Positions 40,110 through 48,921 of a stretch of 64,000 bases of DNA are shown here, piece by piece. The notes under the pieces are model-generated. The model was not told the origin of the DNA. It made no database searches and was given only the letters and a program-made list of their open reading frames with translations. A program made the position numbers and the translations under genes. This stretch comes from Phaeovulum veldkampii DSM 11550. GTDB lineage: Bacteria > Pseudomonadota > Alphaproteobacteria > Rhodobacterales > Rhodobacteraceae. The first letter of the stretch is position 1, and each line of letters opens with the position of its first letter. The stretch lies in assembly GCF_003034995.1 (NCBI RefSeq), contig NZ_PZKF01000007.1:1-64000 (forward strand), in the 5' to 3' direction.

Positions 40110-40142
40110 TTTCATCTTGGCAAAAATATCCCCGCCGGAGGC
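40110..40142 (+). repeat. Recurrent intergenic element, copy A
   Basis: The core TTCATCTTGGC, two variable bases, then AAATATCC, followed by a C- and G-rich tail. It lies between convergent mltG and purD. Three other copies occur in this window (about 45991, 50027 and 63604). Confidence 0.8.
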
Positions 40143-40173
40143 TCCCGCAGGTGCCGCTCTCGGGCGGCGCGGC

Positions 40174-41436
40174 TTAAAGCGCGCGCCAGCCGATATCGCG
40201 GCGACAGAACCCTTCGGGCCAGTCGATGACGTCAACCATGGCATAGGCCGCCGCCTGCGCCTCGGCCAGGCTGGTGCCGCGGGCGGTGACGTTCAGCACC
40301 CGCCCCCCGGTGGCCACGATCTGACCCTCATGCGCGGCGGTGCCGGCGTGGAACACCACCCGCGACGAGCTTTGCGGCAGCGCCTCCAGCCCGCGGATGA
40401 CCGTGCCCTTGACGTAATCGCCCGGATAGCCCCGTGCCGCCATCACCACCGTCAGCGCATGATCCTCGGCCCAGTTCACCTTGCAGCCCGCCAGTCGCCC
40501 TTCGGCGGTGGCCAGCATCAGATCCAGCGCCTGCGCCCCCAGCCGCAGCATCAGCACCTGGCATTCCGGGTCGCCAAAGCGGACGTTGTATTCAACCAGC
40601 CGCGCGCGGCCGTTCTCGATCATCAGCCCCGCATACAGAACGCCCCGGTAGGGCGTTCCGCGCCGGGCCATTTCCGCCATGCAGGGGCGGATGATCTCGT
40701 CCAGCGCCTGCTGCGCCACGGCCTCGGTCAGCACCGGGGCCGGGGAATAGGCGCCCATGCCGCCGGTGTTGGGGCCGGTGTCGCCGTCGCCCACGCGCTT
40801 GTGGTCTTGCGCGGTGCCGATGGGCAGCACGGTTTCGCCATCGCACAGCACAAAGAAGCTGGCCTCCTCGCCTGCCATGAACTCTTCGATCACCACCTCG
40901 GCGCCCGCGGCTCCGAAGGCGCCGCCGAACATGTCGTCGATCGCGGCCAGCGCCTCGGCTTCGGTCGTTGCCACGATCACGCCCTTGCCCGCTGCCAGCC
41001 CGTCGGCCTTGACCACGATCGGCGCCCCCTTGGCGCGAATATAGGTGCGGGCAGGTTCGGCCTGATCAAACCGCGCCCAGGCCGCGGTGGGGGCGCCGCA
41101 GGCGCCGCAGATATCCTTGGTGAAGGCTTTGGATGCCTCCAGCCGCGCCGCGGCGGCCGAGGGGCCGAAGGCGGGAATACCCGCTGCCGCCAGCGCATCG
41201 GCCACCCCTGCCGCCAGGGGCGCCTCGGGGCCGATGATCACGAAATCAACGGCGTTTTCCTCGCAGAAGGTGACCACGGTCGCGCCCGACAAAATATCGA
41301 TGCTGGCACATTCGGCCAGTGCGGCGATCCCGGCATTGCCCGGCGCCACGATCAGCCGGTCGCATTTCGGGTTCTGTTTCACGGCCCAGGCCAGCGCATG
41401 TTCGCGCCCGCCGCCGCCCAGGATCAGAATGTTCAT
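40174..41436 (-). CDS. purD: Phosphoribosylamine-glycine ligase
   Basis: 420 residues. It starts MNILILGGGGREHALAWAV (the PurD N-domain) and has the ATP-grasp core around KADGLAAGKGV and the C-terminal RFGDPECQ metal site. It makes glycinamide ribonucleotide in purine synthesis. It is a single gene, convergent with mltG and divergent from the next gene. Length is normal. Confidence 0.97.
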   Translation of the reverse strand: MNILILGGGGREHALAWAVKQNPKCDRLIVAPGNAGIAALAECASIDILSGATVVTFCEENAVDFVIIGPEAPLAAGVADALAAAGIPAFGPSAAAARLEASKAFTKDICGACGAPTAAWARFDQAEPARTYIRAKGAPIVVKADGLAAGKGVIVATTEAEALAAIDDMFGGAFGAAGAEVVIEEFMAGEEASFFVLCDGETVLPIGTAQDHKRVGDGDTGPNTGGMGAYSPAPVLTEAVAQQALDEIIRPCMAEMARRGTPYRGVLYAGLMIENGRARLVEYNVRFGDPECQVLMLRLGAQALDLMLATAEGRLAGCKVNWAEDHALTVVMAARGYPGDYVKGTVIRGLEALPQSSSRVVFHAGTAAHEGQIVATGGRVLNVTARGTSLAEAQAAAYAMVDVIDWPEGFCRRDIGWRAL

Positions 41437-41553
41437 CGGATGCCCCCGCTGCCGTTTGCCCGGCTTCTAGGCGCTGGCCGGGCAGGGGGCAAGCGTCTTG
41501 CGCGCCGCGGCCCGCGCTGGCACCATTGGCGCCGGGATAGTGCGGAGGATGAC

Positions 41554-41928
41554 ATGATCCGGCGTGTATTTCTGCTGTCGTTGGCCGCCGTCGCGGTGGC
41601 GCCTGTCTTGCGGGCGCAAGAGGCCGCGCCGTTCAACGCGCTGGCTCTGCGTCAGGCTTTCGAGGCGCTGACCGAGGGTCGCCGCAAGCGTGCCCAGACC
41701 GAGTTGCAGACCGGGGGCTTTTACGATGGCGTGATCGACGGGCGCTACGGCCCGGCAACCGAGGCGGCATTGGCTGCCGCGGCGGGGTTCATCGCTTACA
41801 ATTCGCGCGGGGCGGTGCGCCCCGATCTGCTGACCGCGCCGGGGGCCGCCGCCTTTTGCGAGGGGCTGGCCTCGGGGGCGCTGGCCCGGTATCTCTATGG
41901 CGAAGGCGACGAATGCGACAGCTGCTGA
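41554..41928 (+). CDS. Exported peptidoglycan-binding-like small protein
   Basis: 124 residues with a signal peptide ending near LRAQ (residue 22). A short repeat-like block, RAQTELQTGGFYDGVIDGRYGPATEAAL in parts, resembles the PGBD-like fold (FDGxxDGxxGPxT). It ends with two cysteines (DECDSC). A role in wall binding is inferred. It is 28 bp upstream of xseA on the same strand. Confidence 0.7.
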   Translation: MIRRVFLLSLAAVAVAPVLRAQEAAPFNALALRQAFEALTEGRRKRAQTELQTGGFYDGVIDGRYGPATEAALAAAAGFIAYNSRGAVRPDLLTAPGAAAFCEGLASGALARYLYGEGDECDSC

Positions 41929-41956
41929 ACCGCAGCAACCTTCCCGTGGAGCACCT

Positions 41957-43513
41957 ATGACCGATGACCTGATCGAGCCGCTGGCTGGCTCTGGCGCAGG
42001 AAACGCGCCCGAGTTTACCGTGTCCGAGTTGTCGGGCGCGGTCAAACGGGTGATCGAGGGCGAATTTGCCCGCGTGCGGGTGCGCGGCGAGGTGGGGCGT
42101 GTGTCGCGCCCCGCCTCGGGGCACCTTTACTTCGACCTGAAAGACGACCGCTCGGTTCTGGCCGCGGTCAGCTGGAAGGGGCAGGTGGCGCGGATGCAGG
42201 TGCGCCCCGAAGAGGGGATGGAGGTCATCGCCACCGGGCGGCTGACCACCTTCCCCGGCCAGTCGAAATATCAGCTTCTGGTCGATGAGGTGGAGCCTGC
42301 GGGCGCGGGCGCGCTGATGGCGATGCTGGAAAAGCGGCGTCAGGCGCTGGCGGCCGAGGGGCTGTTTGATGCCGTGCGCAAACAGCCCATTCCGTTCCTG
42401 CCCGGCGTGATCGGGGTTGTCACCTCGCCGTCGGGGGCGGTGATCCGTGACATTCTGCACCGCCTGCGCGAGCGGTTTCCGCGCCGGGTGATCGTCTGGC
42501 CGGTGGCGGTGCAGGGGCAGGCCTGCGCGGCCGACGTGGCGGCCGCCATCCGTGGCTTCAACGCGCTGGCGCCGGGCGGGCCGGTGCCGCGGCCCGATCT
42601 GATCATCGTGGCGCGCGGCGGCGGCAGTCTGGAAGACCTTTGGGGTTTCAACGAAGAAATCGTGGTGCGCGCGGCGGCCGCCAGCCGGATTCCGCTGATT
42701 TCGGCAGTGGGGCATGAAACCGACACCACCCTGATCGACCATGCCGCCGACCTGCGCGCGCCCACGCCCACGGCAGCGGCGGAACTTGCGGTGCCGGTGC
42801 GGCTGGAGTTGTTGGCGCGCACCGCCGAGGCCGGCGCCCGGCTGGGCCGGGCGGTGATGACGCGGGCGCAGATGCGGCGGCAGCGGCTGGTCGATCTGGG
42901 CCGCGGGCTGGGGCGGCCGCAGGCGCTGCTGGCGCCCGCGCGGCAGCGGTTCGACCTGTGGGCTGACCGGCTCGATCCGGCGCTGCGGGGGCTGACAGTG
43001 CAGAAACGCGCGCGCCTTTCGCCCTTGGCGGCACTGGTGCGGCCCGATCTGCTGCGCCGCTTCATGGTCGAAGAACGGCGGCGGCTTGATGCCTGGTCGG
43101 CGCGCCTTGCGCCCGCGCTGGCGCGCACCCGCACCGACAACGCGCGCGCCAACCTGCGCAACCGCGCTGCGCTGGTGGCTCTGGCCGAACGGCTGGCGGC
43201 GGCGCCGCAGGCCCGGCTGGCGGCGCTGTCGGAGCGGCTGGACCGGCTGGACCGGATGCGGCTGACGCTGGGCTATACCGAAACGCTGCGGCGCGGCTAT
43301 GCGGTGGTGCGGGGGGCGGGGGGGCTTGTCAGCTCTGCCAGCGCGGCCGCGGCGGCGGCTGCGCTGGAGATCGAGTTTCACGATGGCCGCCTGCCGGTTG
43401 TGCCCACCGTTCCCGATCCGGTCGCCGCGCCGCCGCCCGCGTCCCAGGGCGGTGCCCGCCTGCGCAAGCCCAAGCCGCCGCGGGGCGGCCCCGATCAGGG
43501 CAGCCTGTTCTGA
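41957..43513 (+). CDS. xseA: Exodeoxyribonuclease VII large subunit
   Basis: 518 residues from MTDDLIEPLAGSG. It has an N-terminal OB domain (RVRGEVGRVSRPASGHLYFDLKD in parts), the catalytic domain with GVVTSPSGAVIRDI and ARGGGSLEDLW, and EIPLISAVGHETD-like text (RIPLISAVGHETDTT). A long arginine-rich coiled coil follows. The enzyme degrades single-stranded DNA; the small subunit XseB is not here. It converges with the next gene, 10 bp apart. Confidence 0.96.
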   Translation: MTDDLIEPLAGSGAGNAPEFTVSELSGAVKRVIEGEFARVRVRGEVGRVSRPASGHLYFDLKDDRSVLAAVSWKGQVARMQVRPEEGMEVIATGRLTTFPGQSKYQLLVDEVEPAGAGALMAMLEKRRQALAAEGLFDAVRKQPIPFLPGVIGVVTSPSGAVIRDILHRLRERFPRRVIVWPVAVQGQACAADVAAAIRGFNALAPGGPVPRPDLIIVARGGGSLEDLWGFNEEIVVRAAAASRIPLISAVGHETDTTLIDHAADLRAPTPTAAAELAVPVRLELLARTAEAGARLGRAVMTRAQMRRQRLVDLGRGLGRPQALLAPARQRFDLWADRLDPALRGLTVQKRARLSPLAALVRPDLLRRFMVEERRRLDAWSARLAPALARTRTDNARANLRNRAALVALAERLAAAPQARLAALSERLDRLDRMRLTLGYTETLRRGYAVVRGAGGLVSSASAAAAAAALEIEFHDGRLPVVPTVPDPVAAPPPASQGGARLRKPKPPRGGPDQGSLF

Positions 43514-43523
43514 GCCGCGCCCC

Positions 43524-43928
43524 CTAAACCCCGATATCGGGGCCGGCGCAGGCCAGTGGATCGGCGCTTTCCTCAAGCGAGATCAGAGGTGTATCGTCGG
43601 GCGCCCCCCAGAACCGTGCCATCAGCCCCTCGGGCTGGTCATGGAAGGTCCAGCATTGCAGTTCGGGCTGGTTGTCATAGGTGAAACAGATCATCCCCCC
43701 CTGCTCGAACCAGTGCCCAGTCTTGCACTCGCCGCCTTCAAAAGCCCAGCGCACCTGCCGCCCCGGCAGATATTGCTCAACCCCGTAGATCACGCCCGAC
43801 TGGCTGTAGGTGATGGTGCGCCCCAGCGTCCGGGCGTCAAATTCGGCAGCGGTCATCGCCGTTTCGGCGCCCAGCGGCAGCGCCAGCAGGATCAGGCCAA
43901 GGGCAGGCAACAGGGCAGGGGCGCGCAT
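43524..43928 (-). CDS. Small exported protein, function unknown
   Basis: 134 residues with a signal peptide ending near LGAETA (residue 24). The mature part has four cysteines: ECKTG, MICFTY, LQCWTF and LACAG, which could form disulfides. Aromatic residues are frequent. I do not recognise a named family beyond a general resemblance to exported proteins of Rhodobacterales that respond to acidic or envelope conditions. A GGAGTGTCCC-like site precedes the ATG. Confidence 0.65.
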   Translation of the reverse strand: MRAPALLPALGLILLALPLGAETAMTAAEFDARTLGRTITYSQSGVIYGVEQYLPGRQVRWAFEGGECKTGHWFEQGGMICFTYDNQPELQCWTFHDQPEGLMARFWGAPDDTPLISLEESADPLACAGPDIGV

Positions 43929-44004
43929 GGGACACTCCGCATTTGGCGTCAGCTTGCCCCAAAGCCGCGGGTCGGCAAAGTGCCGTTTGCGCGATCTGGC
44001 GACC

Positions 44005-44511
44005 TCAGCCCGCGGCAGGGGCCTCGTCATCGCGACCGGTTTCGGCCACCCGTTCCAGCCGGGCGGCAATTTCGCGCCGCAGCGTGCGCCGCAGTTCCGC
44101 CGCGCGGTGGCGGTGGCGTTCTGTTTCGGTTTCCAGCGACAGTGGCGGCACATTGGCGGCGCGGCCCTCGTCATCCACCGCCACCATGGTAAAGTAGCAC
44201 GAATTGGTGTGCCGCCGCAGGCCGGTGCGGATATTCTCGGCCTCGACCCTGATGCCCACCTCCATCGAGGTGCGGCCGGCATAGTTGATGGTGGCAAGGA
44301 ATGTCACCAATTCACCCACATGGATCGGCTCCTTGAACACCACCTGATCGACCGACAGCGTCACCGCATAACGCCGCGAATAGCGCGAGGCGCAGGTAAA
44401 GGCCACGCGGTCAAGCAGGTTCAACAGCGCGCCACCATGCACCTTGCCACTGAAATTGGCCATGTCGGGCGACATCAGAACGGTCATTTCAAGGTGGCGG
44501 TCGTCGGTCAT
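44005..44511 (-). CDS. Acyl-CoA thioesterase, hotdog fold (YciA-like)
   Basis: 168 residues from MTDDRHLEMTVLMSP. The hotdog signature is SGKVHGGALLNLLDRVAF, with the catalytic acid in the helix and SMEVGIRVEAENI afterwards. Such cytosolic enzymes hydrolyse acyl-CoA to free acid and CoA. The C-terminus is arginine-rich. A GGAGCCGCGC-type site is upstream. It lies beside an exported protein gene of no known link. Confidence 0.85.
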   Translation of the reverse strand: MTDDRHLEMTVLMSPDMANFSGKVHGGALLNLLDRVAFTCASRYSRRYAVTLSVDQVVFKEPIHVGELVTFLATINYAGRTSMEVGIRVEAENIRTGLRRHTNSCYFTMVAVDDEGRAANVPPLSLETETERHRHRAAELRRTLRREIAARLERVAETGRDDEAPAAG

Positions 44512-44669
44512 GCGCGGCTCCTGTGCGGTTTTGCGCGGATAGATCACAGTTGCGCGCAACGGTAAAGTCAGGCCGCGCTGCGGCAGGATGCGGCGGTGCG
44601 GGCAGACAAGCGGCCTTCCCTCGGGGCGCGGGAAGGATTAGGTGAGGGGAAACGCCAAAGGGGGTGCCG

Positions 44670-45986
44670 ATGTCGTTCTTCTCAAAGCTCAGATCCAAGC
44701 TGACCAAATCGTCTTCGCGGCTGGACGAGGATCTGGCCGCGATCGTCGCCGAGGCCCCGGCAGAGCCCGAGACACCAGCGCCCGAACCCGCCCCGCCGCC
44801 GCGTGCCGAGCCGCCCGCGCCCGAGGCCCCGAATGCCGCCGCCCCGGTTCCGCCGTCTGCCGCGCCCGAGGCCCCGGTCGCGCCGCCGCAGATGCCAATA
44901 GCGCCTGCCGCCGAGGCGCCCCCGTTGCTGCTGACGCCCTCCCTCGCGGTGGCACCCCCGCCCCCGGCATCGGCGCCCGCCCCTGCGGCCCCGCCCGCCG
45001 ATGCCCGCGCCCCCGAGCCGGTGCGTCCCGCCGCGCCCCCCGTTTCTCCGCTGCTCACAGCCTCCGAACCAAAGCCCGAGCGCCAGCCGGAACCCGGCAA
45101 GCCGGGGCTGTTCGGGCGGATTTTCTCGCGCTCCGACGACCCCGCCGAACCCCGTCGCGAGCTGGATGACGCGATGCTGGAGCAACTCGAAGAGGTGCTG
45201 ATCCGGGCCGACATGGGCGTGGAAACGGCGCTGCGCGTGGTCGCCAACCTGGCCGAAGGGCGGATGGGCAAACGCCTCTCGGTGACCGAGATCAAGGGCC
45301 TTCTGGCCGATGAGATCGCCCGCATCCTCGAACCCGTTGCGCGGCCATTGCCGCTTTACCCCACCAAGCCACAGGTGGTGCTGGTGGTGGGCGTCAACGG
45401 CTCGGGAAAAACCACGACCATCGGCAAACTGGCCAGCCAGTTCCGCGCCGCGGGCAAGAAGGTGGTGATCGCCGCCGGCGATACCTTCCGCGCCGCTGCC
45501 GTCGAACAGCTTCAGGTCTGGGGCACCCGCGCCGGTGTGCCGGTGCTGACCGCGCCCGAGGGATCGGACCCCGCCAGCCTCGCCTTCGACGCGATGACCC
45601 GCGCCCAGGCCGATGGCGCCGACCTGCTGATGATCGACACCGCAGGGCGGCTGCAAAACCGCGCCGACCTGATGGAAGAACTGGCCAAGATCGTCCGGGT
45701 GATCCGCAAGAAAGACCCCAGCGCCCCGCACAATACGATTCTGGTGCTGGATGCCACCACGGGGCAGAACGCGCTCAGCCAGGTGGAAATCTTCCGCAAA
45801 CTCGCCGATGTCTCGGGCCTCGTGATGACCAAACTCGACGGCACCGCCAAGGGCGGCGTGCTGGTGGCGCTGGCTGACCGTTTCGGTCTGCCGATCCATG
45901 CCATCGGCGTGGGCGAACAGATCGACGATCTCGATGCCTTCGACCCCGAAGACTATGCCCGCGCGCTTGTCGGCCTTGATCCGTGA
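44670..45986 (+). CDS. ftsY: Signal recognition particle receptor
   Basis: 438 residues from MSFFSKLRSKL. The N-terminal 130 residues are alanine- and proline-rich with acidic stretches, forming the flexible A domain. The NG GTPase domain has GVNGSGKTTT, DTFRAAAVEQL, DTAGRLQ, TKLDGTAKGG and GVGEQIDDL. FtsY docks SRP-bound ribosomes at the membrane with Ffh. A repeat element (copy B) starts 4 bases after the stop. Confidence 0.97.
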   Translation: MSFFSKLRSKLTKSSSRLDEDLAAIVAEAPAEPETPAPEPAPPPRAEPPAPEAPNAAAPVPPSAAPEAPVAPPQMPIAPAAEAPPLLLTPSLAVAPPPPASAPAPAAPPADARAPEPVRPAAPPVSPLLTASEPKPERQPEPGKPGLFGRIFSRSDDPAEPRRELDDAMLEQLEEVLIRADMGVETALRVVANLAEGRMGKRLSVTEIKGLLADEIARILEPVARPLPLYPTKPQVVLVVGVNGSGKTTTIGKLASQFRAAGKKVVIAAGDTFRAAAVEQLQVWGTRAGVPVLTAPEGSDPASLAFDAMTRAQADGADLLMIDTAGRLQNRADLMEELAKIVRVIRKKDPSAPHNTILVLDATTGQNALSQVEIFRKLADVSGLVMTKLDGTAKGGVLVALADRFGLPIHAIGVGEQIDDLDAFDPEDYARALVGLDP

Positions 45987-45990
45987 TCTC

Positions 45991-46044
45991 CTTCATCTTG
46001 GCGCAAATATCCTCGGGGGGGTGCGGGGGGGCAGACGGCCCCCC
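45991..46044 (+). repeat. Recurrent intergenic element, copy B
   Basis: The core CTTCATCTTGGCGC then AAATATCCTCGGGG, followed by a G-rich stretch and a hairpin (six G at 46026-46031 with six C at 46039-46044, plus one C-G pair at the top). Near-identical over about 54 bp to copy C in inverted orientation. It sits between ftsY and the transporter gene and may stop transcription. Confidence 0.85.
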
Positions 46045-46076
46045 GTCTTCGCCGCGTTGGCGGGATGCTGCGCTGA

Positions 46077-46976
46077 ATGAGTGCCTGGCTGGTCGGCCTT
46101 GAGGGCACGGCGGCGGGCCACAACGTCGCCATGCTGCTGGCGCTGGCGGCGGCGGTGCTGCATGCCATTTTCGGTGCGCTGCAAAAGGGGCGGCATGACC
46201 CTTGGTTGTCACGCGCGATGATCGACCTTTGCTATGGGGTCATGGCGCTGCCGGTGGCGCTGTTTGTCGTGCCCTGGCCCGAGCCGCACATGTGGCCGAT
46301 CTTCGCGGGCGTCTTTGTGATCCACGCGGGCTACAAGCTGGCGCAGGCGGCCAGCTATGACCGCGGCGCCTATACGGTGGTCTATCCGGTGGTGCGCGGC
46401 ACCGGGCCGCTGTTCACGGTGATCGGTGCGGGTTTCCTGTTTGGCGAGCATTTCTCGCCCGGCCAATGGGGCGGGGTGGGGGTGCTTCTGGCGGGCATCT
46501 TCGGGCTGGCCGCCTACAACCTGCGCACCGTCACGCTGGAGCGTGACACGATGGTGCCCGCGCTGGCCTTTGCGGTGCTGACGGGGCTGTTCGTCGCGCT
46601 TTATACCACCTATGACGCCTACGGCATCCGCGCCACCGCCGACCCGTTCACCTTTCTGGCGTGGTTTTTCGTGGTCGATGCCTGGCTGATGCCCGCGCTC
46701 GCCTGGCGGCGGATCGCGCGGATCGGGTCGTCGGAACTGCTGCCGCTGGTGGGCCGGGGCATGATCGGGGCGGTTGTCGCTTTCTTTTCGTTTGGCTGCG
46801 TGATGTTGGCCACTCGGCTGGACAAGGTCGGCGAGGCGGCGGTGCTGCGCGAAACTTCGACCGTATTCGCCGCCTTGATCGGCTGGCTGGTGCTGGGCGA
46901 AAAGGTGGGGCCGGTGCGGGCGGCGCTGATGGCGCTGATCGCGGCGGGGGCGGTGATTGTGGAAATGGCAGGATAG
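46077..46976 (+). CDS. DMT-superfamily (EamA) membrane transporter
   Basis: 299 residues with about ten hydrophobic helices in two EamA halves. Typical glycine- and proline-rich turns end the halves (PLFTVIGAGFLFGEHFSPGQW and LIGWLVLGEKVGPVRA). Such proteins are metabolite or drug exporters; substrate is unknown. It is 3 bp ahead of yciB on the same strand, so both are likely cotranscribed. Confidence 0.85.
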   Translation: MSAWLVGLEGTAAGHNVAMLLALAAAVLHAIFGALQKGRHDPWLSRAMIDLCYGVMALPVALFVVPWPEPHMWPIFAGVFVIHAGYKLAQAASYDRGAYTVVYPVVRGTGPLFTVIGAGFLFGEHFSPGQWGGVGVLLAGIFGLAAYNLRTVTLERDTMVPALAFAVLTGLFVALYTTYDAYGIRATADPFTFLAWFFVVDAWLMPALAWRRIARIGSSELLPLVGRGMIGAVVAFFSFGCVMLATRLDKVGEAAVLRETSTVFAALIGWLVLGEKVGPVRAALMALIAAGAVIVEMAG

Positions 46977-46979
46977 GGG

Positions 46980-47588
46980 ATGGCAATGGCAGGCAGGAAG
47001 ATCAACCACTGGCTCAAGCTCGGGCTGGAATTCGGGCCGCTTCTGGCCTTCTTCGTGGCCTTTGTGAAGCTGAAGGATCAGACCTTCACGATCCTTGGCA
47101 CGGACTATTCGGGCTTTGTGCTGGCGACCGCGCTGTTCATTCCGCTGATGGTGGCGGCCACCGGCATCCTTTGGCGGCTGACCGGGCGGCTGGCACCGAT
47201 GCAGGTGGTGACGCTGGTGCTGGTGGTGGTGTTCGGCGGGCTGTCGGTATGGCTGAACGACCCCAAATTCTTCAAGATCAAGCCCACCATCATCTATCTG
47301 CTGTTCGCGGGCCTGCTTGGCATTGGCCTGCTGCGTGGCAAGCCGTGGCTGGCACTGGTGATGGAGGATGTGCTGCCGATGACGCCCGAGGGCTGGCGCA
47401 TTCTGACCCTGCGGCTGGCGGGCTTTTTCCTGGCGCTGGCGGTGGCCAATGAAATCGTCTGGCGCAGCATGTCCGATCAGGCCTGGGTCAACTTCAAGAC
47501 CTTCGGGCTGCCGCTGCTGATGTTCGGGTTCTTCATGGCGCAGGCGCGGCTGTTTGCCCGCCACGGGATCGAGCGCGACGAGGGCTGA
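46980..47588 (+). CDS. yciB: Inner-membrane spanning protein YciB (septation protein A)
   Basis: 202 residues with five or six helices. The family text LGLEFGPLLAFF, WLNDPKFFKIKPTIIYLLFAG and the WVNFKTFG C-terminal stretch are clear. YciB interacts with cell-division and elongation proteins and affects envelope integrity. It lies just after the EamA transporter and before metZ. Confidence 0.93.
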   Translation: MAMAGRKINHWLKLGLEFGPLLAFFVAFVKLKDQTFTILGTDYSGFVLATALFIPLMVAATGILWRLTGRLAPMQVVTLVLVVVFGGLSVWLNDPKFFKIKPTIIYLLFAGLLGIGLLRGKPWLALVMEDVLPMTPEGWRILTLRLAGFFLALAVANEIVWRSMSDQAWVNFKTFGLPLLMFGFFMAQARLFARHGIERDEG

Positions 47589-47662
47589 CGGCGCCGCCGC
47601 CCCGGTTGACCCGCCCCGCCTCGCGCGCTATCCGCGCGACAGCGCGACGCAAGGGGGCGGCA

Positions 47663-48838
47663 ATGGACGAGTGGCAGGCAGGCACGAAACTGGTGCATTC
47701 GGGCATCCGGCGCAGCCAGTATGGCGAGATGTCCGAGGCGCTGTTTTTGACGCAGGGCTATGTCTATGCGACCGCCGAAGCCGCCGAGGCGCGGTTCGAG
47801 GCGCTGGGTGAGGATGAATTCATCTATTCGCGCTACGCCAACCCCACCACCCGGATGTTCGAGGAACGTCTGGCCGCGGTCGAGGGCACCCAAGACGCCT
47901 TTGCCACCGCAAGTGGCATGGCGGCGGTGCATGGAGTGTTGGTGTCGGTTCTGAAGGCGGGCGATCATGTGGTGGCGGCGCGGGCGCTGTTCGGGTCGTG
48001 CCTGATCGTGCTGGACATGTTCCGCCGCTTTGGCGTCGAGGTGACGCTGGTCGATGGCCGCGACCTGGATGCCTGGCGCGCGGCGGTGCGGCCGGGCACG
48101 CGGGCGGTGTTCTTTGAATCCGTCTCGAACCCGACGCTGGAGGTGATCGACATCAAGGCGGTTGCCGAGATCGCCCATGCCGCGGGCGCGCTGGTGATCG
48201 TGGACAACGTCTTTGCCACCCCGGTCGGGTCGCGCGCGACCGAAATGGGGGCCGATCTGGTGATCTATTCGGCGACCAAGCATATCGACGGCGGCGGCCG
48301 GGTGCTGGGCGGGGTGATCTGCGGCAGTGCCGATCTGATCCGCGGCACGGTGGAACCCTGCCTGAAGCATCTTGGCCCCTCGATCAGCCCGTTCAACGCC
48401 TGGGTCATGCTGAAGGGGATGGAAACGCTGGCGCTGCGGGTGCGCGCGATGACGGCCAGCGCGCAGGCGCTGGCGCAGGCGGTCGAAGGCCACCCGGCGC
48501 TGGCCCGCACGATCTATCCGGGGCTGGCCAGCCATCCGCAGCATGCGCTGGCGCTGGAACAGATGCGCCACGGCGGCACCATTGTCGCGCTTGATCTGGC
48601 GGGCGGCAAGGCGGCGGCGTTCAGATTTCTCAACGCGCTCAGGGTGTTCACGCTGTCGAACAATCTGGGTGATGCCAAATCCATCGCCACCCATCCGGCC
48701 ACGACAACCCATCAGCGCCTGCCCGCCGACCAAAAGGTCACCTTGGGCATCACGCCGGGGCTGGTGCGGCTGTCGCTGGGCATCGAGGATGCCGCCGACA
48801 TTGTCGCTGATGTGACACGCGCGCTGGATATGATCTGA
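47663..48838 (+). CDS. metZ: O-succinylhomoserine sulfhydrylase
   Basis: 391 residues from MDEWQAGTKLVHSG. PLP-dependent cystathionine-synthase family: FATASGMAA, VDNVFATP, and the PLP lysine in YSATKHIDGGGRV. It makes homocysteine from O-succinylhomoserine and sulfide for methionine synthesis. The family text favours MetZ over cystathionine gamma-synthase. A GGGGGCGG stretch precedes the ATG. Confidence 0.92.
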   Translation: MDEWQAGTKLVHSGIRRSQYGEMSEALFLTQGYVYATAEAAEARFEALGEDEFIYSRYANPTTRMFEERLAAVEGTQDAFATASGMAAVHGVLVSVLKAGDHVVAARALFGSCLIVLDMFRRFGVEVTLVDGRDLDAWRAAVRPGTRAVFFESVSNPTLEVIDIKAVAEIAHAAGALVIVDNVFATPVGSRATEMGADLVIYSATKHIDGGGRVLGGVICGSADLIRGTVEPCLKHLGPSISPFNAWVMLKGMETLALRVRAMTASAQALAQAVEGHPALARTIYPGLASHPQHALALEQMRHGGTIVALDLAGGKAAAFRFLNALRVFTLSNNLGDAKSIATHPATTTHQRLPADQKVTLGITPGLVRLSLGIEDAADIVADVTRALDMI

Positions 48839-48921
48839 TCTTGCCCCTGATGCGTATTCCCTTGGACAAAACCGGATGCGCCCCCACATTACAGGAGGCG
48901 CCGGATCAGGGGAGAGCCGAG

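Noticed and set aside
41789-43576. 595-codon minus-strand frame opposite xseA
   Set aside because: Arg/Pro/Gln-rich shadow with no family features; xseA on plus is certain.
44760-45100. Low-complexity Pro/Ala tract as a separate gene or repeat
   Set aside because: It is in frame with FtsY and matches the flexible N-terminal domain common in this family.
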